A stretch of DNA of 64,000 bases from Sipunculus nudus (taxonomy: Eukaryota; Annelida; Sipuncula; Golfingiida; Sipunculidae): positions 74,463,642 through 74,527,641 of the forward strand of contig CM049306.1 in assembly GCA_026874595.1 (NCBI GenBank), read 5' to 3'. Below are positions 59,801-64,000 of the stretch, piece by piece; the stretch's first letter is position 1, and every line of letters begins with the position of its first letter. The notes under the pieces are model-generated. The model was not told the origin of the DNA, made no database searches, and worked only from the letters and a program-made list of their open reading frames with translations. The position numbers and the translations under genes were made by a program.

Positions 59801-60102
59801 TTGGGGCAGTCAGGCAGCTGCACTTGGGGCAGAGTCAGGCAGTTACACTTGGGGCTGTCAGGCAGCTGCACTTGGGGCAGAGTCAGGTAGTTACACTTTG
59901 GACAGAGTCAGAAAACTTGAAATGAATGATGTTTTCTTTGTACTTTTTAGATGTTGTGGAGGAGGAAGAGCCAGAAGGAGAAGGAGATGGAGATACACCT
60001 GAGGATAATCCTGCTGAAGCTGAGACCTGGCAGGAGGAGGGAGAAGCTGCTGCAGCTGAAGATGCTGATGAAGAAAACAAGACTGGTCACTCAGAATTAT
60101 GA
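37576..60102 (+). CDS. Creld: CRELD - beta/gamma-crystallin soluble isoform ending HSEL (exons 1-10 plus 12-14, 468 aa)
   Basis: Exons 1-10 as in the membrane isoform, then 56640-56759, 58064-58195 and 59951-60102 in place of exon 11. The total is 1,407 nt, exactly in frame. Exon 10 ends with one overhanging g, and exons 11, 12 and 14 all begin with 'at', so each junction makes Asp. Residues 335-418 form two Greek-key motifs of the beta/gamma-crystallin type: LYKDSKFNG with DDVTSS (365-370), and FYKNKDYKG with NDKISS (409-414). Both copies keep the N/D-N/D-x-x-S-S calcium motif. Residues 419-468 are a Glu/Asp-rich tail with sequon N461 and a C-terminal HSEL that resembles KDEL-type ER retrieval signals. 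Vertebrate CRELD2 likewise ends in an acidic tail with REDL. The isoform is inferred from phase, strand and fit; no transcript was seen. Alternative: exons 12-14 are a separate downstream gene. Confidence 0.72.
37690..38815 (+). other. CRELD intron 1
   Basis: GT-AG intron, AT-rich. Its start holds a CTGTCTGTCC block; no other gene is seen. Confidence 0.8.
38816..38898 (+). CDS. Creld: CRELD exon 2 (FGGGN / WEEE signature)
   Basis: Acceptor ttatttcag, donor gtaatg. Encodes [20 protein letters not shown] and onward, the most diagnostic CRELD segment. Phase 0 in; two bases carried out. Confidence 0.95.
39035..39495. mobile_element. Inverted-repeat element in CRELD intron 2
   Basis: The left arm near 39050-39105 (AATGCAAGCTTCTGCCATGT, then ACTATTGGATCTTCCCA) is the inverse of the right arm near 39428-39482 (GGGAAGATCCAATAGT, then ATGGCAGAGGCTTGCATT). 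It encloses the repeat shared with 3990-4230. Confidence 0.65.
39543..39597 (+). CDS. Creld: CRELD exon 3 ([13 protein letters not shown])
   Basis: Acceptor ttttcag, donor gtaagt. It completes a split Ser codon and encodes [19 protein letters not shown], matching the family's S-E-x-R-x-x-E-I-x-E-x-L-C pattern. Phase 0 out. Confidence 0.92.
40241..40355 (+). CDS. Creld: CRELD exon 4 (LEDWWF...FC)
   Basis: Acceptor ttcttttcag, donor gtaggt. Encodes [17 protein letters not shown] to FCIDNVK. The Cys plus the EE-x-LE-x-WW and FC residues are typical of CRELD. One base carried out. Confidence 0.94.
41257..41345 (+). CDS. Creld: CRELD exon 5 ([12 protein letters not shown])
   Basis: Acceptor tttgtttcag, donor gtcagt (same non-consensus donor as exon 1). 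Encodes [18 protein letters not shown] and onward, the start of the EGF-like/laminin-like cysteine region. N127 is a sequon. Phase 0 out. Confidence 0.9.
42119..42245 (+). CDS. Creld: CRELD exon 6 ([17 protein letters not shown]-like)
   Basis: Acceptor attgccag, donor gtaagt. Encodes the EGF-like [15 protein letters not shown] and the NDT sequon at N187, at a position where vertebrate CRELD also carries a sequon. One base carried out. Confidence 0.93.
42749..42850 (+). CDS. Creld: CRELD exon 7 (furin-like repeat 1)
   Basis: Acceptor cattatag, donor gtatgc. Encodes [10 protein letters not shown]...[17 protein letters not shown]. Exons 7-10 are all phase 1 in and phase 1 out, so each is a symmetric module. 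Confidence 0.93.
43290..43600. mobile_element. Foldback repeats in CRELD intron 7
   Basis: AATCAGACCAATGAGAA (43391) pairs with the inverse TTCTCATTGGTTTGATT (43461). A second such pair is AATCAGACCAACGAGAG (43501) with CTCTCATTGGCCTGATT (43571). The family recurs at 51307-51435. Confidence 0.65.
43680..43763 (+). CDS. Creld: CRELD exon 8 (calcium-binding EGF 1, DIDEC)
   Basis: Acceptor ttgtttcag, donor gtgaga. Encodes [18 protein letters not shown] through GSYACK; the DxDE...N...G-S-Y pattern is that of calcium-binding EGF modules. 84 nt, symmetric 1-1. Confidence 0.94.
43764..44180. other. CRELD intron 8
   Basis: AT-rich, nothing further seen. Confidence 0.7.
44181..44279 (+). CDS. Creld: CRELD exon 9 (furin-like repeat 2)
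   Basis: Acceptor ctccgcacag, weak donor gtttgt. Encodes [17 protein letters not shown] to EYNCF. 99 nt, symmetric 1-1. Confidence 0.92.
45506..45640 (+). CDS. Creld: CRELD exon 10 (calcium-binding EGF 2; branch point of the isoforms)
   Basis: Acceptor tttctacag, donor gttagt. Encodes [11 protein letters not shown] through KCILKPR, a complete calcium-binding EGF. It ends on a single g that pairs with 'at' at the start of exon 11, 12 or 14. Confidence 0.94.
46429..46604. mobile_element. Short terminal-inverted-repeat element in CRELD intron 10
   Basis: Starts CAGTGGGACCTCACAATTAC and ends AGGGTTCCACTG, with GGTTGTAA / GGTCGTAA internal repeats. About 176 bp, mariner/pogo-like MITE. Confidence 0.5.
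47690..49000. repeat. Degenerate tandem repeat in CRELD intron 10, period about 270 bp
   Basis: The block G(T)(G/A)AAAATTGC(T/C)CATAT(C/T)T recurs at about 47808, 48072, 48349, 48629, 48775 and 48987. Each unit contains two related halves built around TGATTTGCTG.ATTGG.CTGAAAT and GGTTCAATGTATTGGTCTGA. Open frames through it are not conserved. Confidence 0.75.
49000..50595. other. Rest of CRELD intron 10
   Basis: No gene or clear repeat; the intron ends at the exon 11 acceptor. Confidence 0.5.
50596..50858 (+). CDS. Creld: CRELD exon 11, alternative terminal exon (membrane anchor)
   Basis: Acceptor tgattgtag. Encodes residues 335-421: DPPKPS, then a Lys-rich stretch (KKGKKKKSK), then the hydrophobic [16 protein letters not shown] and [16 protein letters not shown], and a basic end before TGA at 50856. 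AATAAA lies 30 nt after the stop, as expected for a terminal exon. Confidence 0.9.
50888..50893 (+). terminator. Proximal polyadenylation signal AATAAA
   Basis: AATAAA 30 nt after the exon 11 stop; a second AATAAA lies at 51117-51122. Either could end the membrane-isoform mRNA. The second gives a more usual 3'UTR length. Confidence 0.6.
51300..51440. repeat. Foldback repeat, third copy
   Basis: Matches 43345-43480: TTTCACCACCAGGGCTGGCA, then AATTAGACCAATGAGAA, with an inverse CTCTTGGTCTGATT at 51425. It sits about 450 nt after the exon 11 stop. Confidence 0.6.
51500..52012. repeat. G-run minisatellite between the alternative 3' ends
   Basis: About nine units of some 50-62 bp. Each has TGTAAAATACAATATTGGTT, CATGTGAT.ACGTTATTT and a run of up to about 18 G on the sense strand. 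Confidence 0.9.
52020..55360. other. Intron between the alternative 3' ends
   Basis: AT-rich with no recognised exon. 52480-52565 is one copy of a block that recurs at 57785-57895. Confidence 0.5.
55370..55565 (-). mobile_element. SINE-like element
   Basis: The minus strand reads AATGCTCAGCTTTCTCCACT, then GACCTGGGTTCATTCCCCAG, with a B-box-like GGTTCATTCCC, as in tRNA-derived SINEs. A tRNA-like stretch (TGGCTAAGTGG, then GGTTCAAACCC) lies on the plus strand at about 55917-55975. Confidence 0.45.
55680..55770. repeat. Short tandem duplication
   Basis: GTTATGGTTAGAAAGTGCTT, then GATATTTGTGTGTG, occurs twice in succession (55698 and 55733). Confidence 0.85.
56640..56759 (+). CDS. Beta/gamma-crystallin Greek key 1 (CRELD exon 12)
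   Basis: Acceptor tctcttttcag with a long pyrimidine tract, donor gtaagt. Encodes [14 protein letters not shown] through [13 protein letters not shown]. The aromatic-x6-G turn and D-D-x-x-S-S are hallmark beta/gamma-crystallin residues. 120 nt, symmetric 1-1, so it can be skipped without a frameshift. Confidence 0.88.
57785..57900 (+). repeat. Block repeated on both sides of crystallin exon 12
   Basis: Shares AAGTTTGACAGT(T/A)AAGAC and AGAAACAACCTCTGGTGG with 52475-52560. The open frame here reads [20 protein letters not shown]; the other copy has NRNNLWW. A decayed coding repeat of unknown family is possible. Confidence 0.5.
58064..58195 (+). CDS. Beta/gamma-crystallin Greek key 2 (CRELD exon 13)
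   Basis: Acceptor tatatcattcag, donor gtgagt. Encodes [17 protein letters not shown] through [11 protein letters not shown], a second Greek key with the N-D-x-x-S-S calcium motif. 132 nt, symmetric 1-1. One Greek key per exon is typical of this superfamily. Confidence 0.88.
58360..59915 (+). repeat. 25-bp minisatellite filling CRELD intron 13
   Basis: From about 58770 the unit CAGTTACACTTGGGGCAGAG plus TCAGG repeats about 45 times with few changes. 58360-58770 holds older, degenerate CAGGCAGCTG-type relatives. Since 25 is not a multiple of 3, a frame cycles through 25-residue repeats and stays open by chance of composition. Confidence 0.95.
59951..60102 (+). CDS. Acidic tail with HSEL terminus (CRELD exon 14)
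   Basis: Acceptor actttttag. Encodes [15 protein letters not shown] to ENKTGHSEL and stop TGA at 60100. It is strongly acidic and ends in a KDEL-like tetrapeptide. Its phase-1 start is compatible with both exon 13 and exon 10. The preceding intron is filled by a 25-bp minisatellite. Confidence 0.82.
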
Positions 60103-63100
60103 TATGTCAACAACCCATAGGCAAAATACCATAAGAAGCTCAAATCATGTCACACAGTCACGGCATCCTCATACACCAATTACTGGTCCACTATACTCCT
60201 TTACTACATACACTGAAATTAAACATTCATGAAGAACTAGGCATCTTATTTCTTATAGAGTGTAAAAGATATAAGCTTTTGTTATTTAGCATATATTTTC
60301 CAACTGGTGTGCTTTATTTGGAGAGACGTATTTTTATGTGTGTCAATTTGAATAATCCCAGCCATTCGGGGATTAATGTTTATACTAGTGGTACTTGTTA
60401 ATCATTTACCTTTATTGATGGCGAATTTCAGACATTAATATTGTATTTATAAGTTGACTAAAAAATTCTGTAATGTGTTACATTTTATCAGACATTTAAT
60501 CAGGAGCAAGGACCAGGTTAAATGTTGTGGCTTTTTATTTGAGCTTTTTTAGTGGCTTATCATCACACATCTCCATTAATCATTGAATGGCCACAAACCA
60601 AAGTATCCATCATCATTTATGTCATTTTATATGTAAATACGGGATAAAAGGGGTGGTTTAGGGGTGTTCTGTCATTAGAACATGTACATCAAACATGCTT
60701 TAATTTGTAATCATGAAGATGTACTAAATATACCAGTATATGTAAAATCATGTCAGTAATTTGTAATCGGTTAGACTGGTAAGACAACTGCAAATATTTA
60801 ATATCCCAAAATCATGCCACATGACTCCCTGTCAAAATCTTGAGAAATTGTGTGAAATGTATTCACGAACACTTCTTACACAGTAGTTCTAAACTGCAGT
60901 CCTCTCCAGATCTCCTTCGTTTTAAGCAAACTTTTCTGAGCTCTTCTTGTATGATATTATCTGTAGTGCTAGTGCAACAAATACAGGTACAGGTAATATT
61001 TTCAACAATTTAGGGTTGTATTAGCTATCAAGGGAACTTATCTGATCAGATTTCACCACATTAACATTAAAATTTATGAATTATGGTTTATTTCATAGGA
61101 GAAAATGGGTTACAAAAATCTGTTGTTTTTACCAAATAAATCGAAAATTTTTGCTGTGACGATTTACAACAGACATCCTGCTAAGGCTTCTTTTGTTAAC
61201 TACACTTAGGTGTTTATTTGCACTCCTTGACTGTTATAAACACTTCCATTTTCATGGTGCATGCAAGTTATTTGAAACATCCAAATCATTCAAAGTATGA
61301 ATACAAGATAGTGTTGACAACGTATGTGGCATTAAGGTAAATTACAATGATCATGTTCCATGGTACCCCTTTACAGTCTCAAGGATAGTGGTGCCTATGC
61401 CTGAAATTAAATCAACCAGTATCCTCCTCGAAGAAAAGATGTATTTCTGTGCATTTTTCAGTTTCTGGGTTTGACAAACCACCTACGAAATATCTTAAAT
61501 AATTGAAAAGTGCTACTAGGAATACCTAATGTGAACAGCAAGTATGCTCTAGTTGTAATCCTTTGAACTTGCGTTGAAGTATCTGGTATTCCTCTATTAC
61601 ATATACCTAAACAGACCTTGTCTGAATATTTACCCTTGTACAGTATAACTGGATATTCATGTAACTTGTACATGGATTTGCTTACTTAGGGACTTGTATA
61701 TTTCATGAACATACCACACATGAGAGGTCCATATCCTATCCTTCACTTGTACTTATGTCAGGGTTTGTTCTCAGCCTGGAAACCTTTAATACTCGTGGAT
61801 ATTATTAGTGCATTTTAATAAAGGAAAAAAAGGTTTTCTTTTAAGATACACCTGGAATGTTCCTTAGATTTTGGTGAAGGTCTATATTGGCCACCCCAGA
61901 TGTTGTCTGGTATCATCAAACTACAATATTGGCGCCAGCATCCAATTGCTTTGGATATCGGCCGTGGGGTCTGACAGTCACAGGGCTCTAAAGAATATTC
62001 CTTCTAACATTTTAGCTGTAGCAGTTGAAAAGGAACACCATTTAGGATAACCAACATTTCAGTGAGGTTGTATATCTATAGTTCCATATCCAAATTATCA
62101 TGAATATTTAGTTCTCTTGTGACTTGGAAAAAATCCTATAAGTTCTGGAGAAAACCTGGAATTTCCGGGAATATAAGCTACAGGAGTATGATCCTTGTCA
62201 CATCTTTACATGGATCAAGGCACTAAATTTGTAGGAGGATCAGAGAGAAACATTTGGTAATTTGATTTCGTTCTCTGTTGAGCTTATTTAGTAATATATG
62301 TTCACCTCACCTGTGCTGTAGTTAAGCTTTTGGCACTATTTATTTACAAGTGGGTCCAAGTCAGAGTATAATACACAAGCCTCAGGATTAGCAAGAAATA
62401 ATTTTTTTTACCTGAATCATTTTATGCATAATCTGCAAGTTCCAATGTTAAAAGATTGCGTACTCGTTAATACAAAATCAGAATCTGAAGCAAAGTATCA
62501 TTTGCACTCAGTTTTGTGATAGTGTAAGCTGGGAGAGAACAAATTTGTTTGACATAGAATCACACAAAGCACTGTTTTCTGTATTAAAATGTTACAAAAA
62601 CTATTGCTGTTATTGTTATAATTGTTTTGCATTCGGTATTTTTAGAAAAATTATGTTTAAGTATGGCATGATTAAAGTTTTAACACTTGAATGGCAGTAT
62701 GGTGTCTGTATGTTCGGAAGAATATTTTTAAGTATGACCACATTAAAATTTTAGCATGAGTGGAACAAAGTGTTAAACAAGTAACTTCACTCTCCCTTTT
62801 TCTTTCTCACATAAAAAAAAAAAAAACTGGAAACAAGGGACCTATGGCACTCAGCTGTTATATATGATAAAAAAATATGATTTAGAAATGAGGCACATGC
62901 TGGTTTTGTGTGGTAATAAATATAAGCTGTATTATGACTTGTTTAGCTTATGTATGATTTTGATAGTACCTTTGAAGACAGGGAAGAGGATTGATTTAAT
63001 TTATTTTATTAAAAAAATGCAGTACTATTGTCACACAGATTTTGACTTGGCCATATAACTTATAAGCAGAACGTATAATATAAGAGTAACTATTTATTAA

Positions 63101-64000
63101 AAAAAAATTACAAATATTGTCCCAAATATAATTTTTATTAAAAATAATAAGAGAATCATATGATTTTTTAAAATGAAATATAACTGAAATGATTATTGAA
63201 ATAATATTAAAGAATATATTCATGAATGCATTCATGAATACATCTTGAAATTATTTGCACTGGTATTCAAATACTTTCATTTTTACATGAATTCCTGTTC
63301 TTTATTCAAGAAATTTTATAATGGAGTACATATTCATATTCGTATTTAAATACAACTGCAAAGTATTAGCACCATGTCTGGTATTTATTCAGTTTTCACC
63401 AAACATTGATGTTGAGAATCCAGAATATACAAAATTCACACATTTAAATAATGATCATAAGTACCTGGTTTTATGGCTTTTATTTATGTTAAAAAAAATA
63501 TATGTAATAAATTCATTTTGGACTAATTTCACATCAATGTACACGCTAGACACAGTAGGAATCTAGATTAATATTATCAACTGCATCTTTGTCTATCATT
63601 AATTTCCTTCATATGATCCCTAATGATTAGTAATGAATAATATGTATAATTAAAATTGAACTGAAAAATACCATAGGTGACTGCATGGTGTTATTTGGAA
63701 TACGTGACATTCTATCCATCGATACAAGATTCTTATATCATCAGTAACTGCAAGTTAATTTCCTGTTATTATAAACTAACAAATTCCTTTTCTTTTTTTT
63801 CTTTAATTTGTTATTAAAAACCAATAAAAAATTATTAATTTATTGTTGTTATACAATAACAATAACTACTATATGAGTTGGGTTGGACACCTGGATCAAC
63901 TGTGGCTGGCCATAAGCTGCCTGGATTCCCAGTGTATGACTCGCCTCAAGCATGCATAATTTGCTGAAAGTTCAACAAGGTCAACATACAGGTGGCTCAA
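60103..64000 (+). other. 3'UTR / intergenic, AT-rich
   Basis: No coding exon was recognised. AATAAA occurs at 61135-61140 and 61817-61822, either of which could end the long isoform. Beyond about 62 kb the sequence is plain AT-rich DNA with short open stretches that show no recognisable domain. Confidence 0.5.

Noticed and set aside
58633-59890. Long repetitive open frames (up to 225 codons) of a 25-residue repeat
   Set aside because: They are the translation of a 25-bp minisatellite. All three forward frames are open in the same way, the region lies between a good donor (58196) and a good acceptor (59950), and reading through from exon 13 hits a stop within a few codons.
58770-59915. CRISPR array
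   Set aside because: Units are directly adjacent with no unique spacers, and the host is an animal.

Overview
This window is animal nuclear DNA: AT-rich, with genes split by spliceosomal introns and many transposon remains. The protein family found, together with repeats carrying AGGTCA-type and (GTTT)n/(GTCT)n blocks that I associate with bivalves and other molluscs, suggests a mollusc or another lophotrochozoan. The species cannot be fixed from the sequence.

The right half (37.5-60.1 kb, plus strand) holds one well supported gene, a CRELD family gene (cysteine-rich with EGF-like domains, an ER protein). I resolved 14 coding exons by splice sites, reading phase and domain order. Ten shared exons encode a signal peptide, the CxxC and FGGGN...WEEE N-terminal domain, furin-like cysteine repeats and two DIDEC calcium-binding EGF modules. 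The gene then has two alternative 3' ends that start in the same phase. One is a terminal exon at 50.6 kb encoding a Lys-rich linker and two hydrophobic segments (421 aa, CRELD1-like). The other is a set of three exons at 56.6-60.1 kb encoding a two-motif beta/gamma-crystallin domain with both calcium motifs intact, then an acidic tail ending in the KDEL-like tetrapeptide HSEL (468 aa). The two crystallin exons are symmetric 1-1 cassettes. Skipping them keeps the frame and gives a 384-aa CRELD2-like soluble form. The membrane-versus-ER-lumen choice that vertebrates make with two genes may therefore be made here by splicing, with a crystallin module added. This is the main discovery candidate.

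The left half (1-37 kb) has no convincingly intact gene. It holds a decayed DUF4806-like gene (about 5.9-10.3 kb), decayed LINE reverse transcriptase pieces (2.6, 8.6 and 34.1 kb), a decayed minus-strand multi-part element with a PADVMHDCLE motif (13.6-18.2 kb), a pogo-like element with terminal inverted repeats (19.3-20.1 kb), several small foldback elements, (TA)n tracts and a satellite of about 365 bp in five copies (27.5-29.3 kb).

A repeat family at 22.4-27.2, 31.6-32.6 and 34.8-35.6 kb includes a nearly perfect 1,553-bp tandem duplication. Its copies carry eight same-strand matches to the CTCF core motif plus clustered nuclear-receptor half-sites, all within 15 kb upstream of the CRELD gene. 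The introns of that gene carry their own tandem repeats: units of about 270 bp, a G-run minisatellite just past the proximal polyadenylation signals, and a 25-bp minisatellite of about 45 copies before the last exon.
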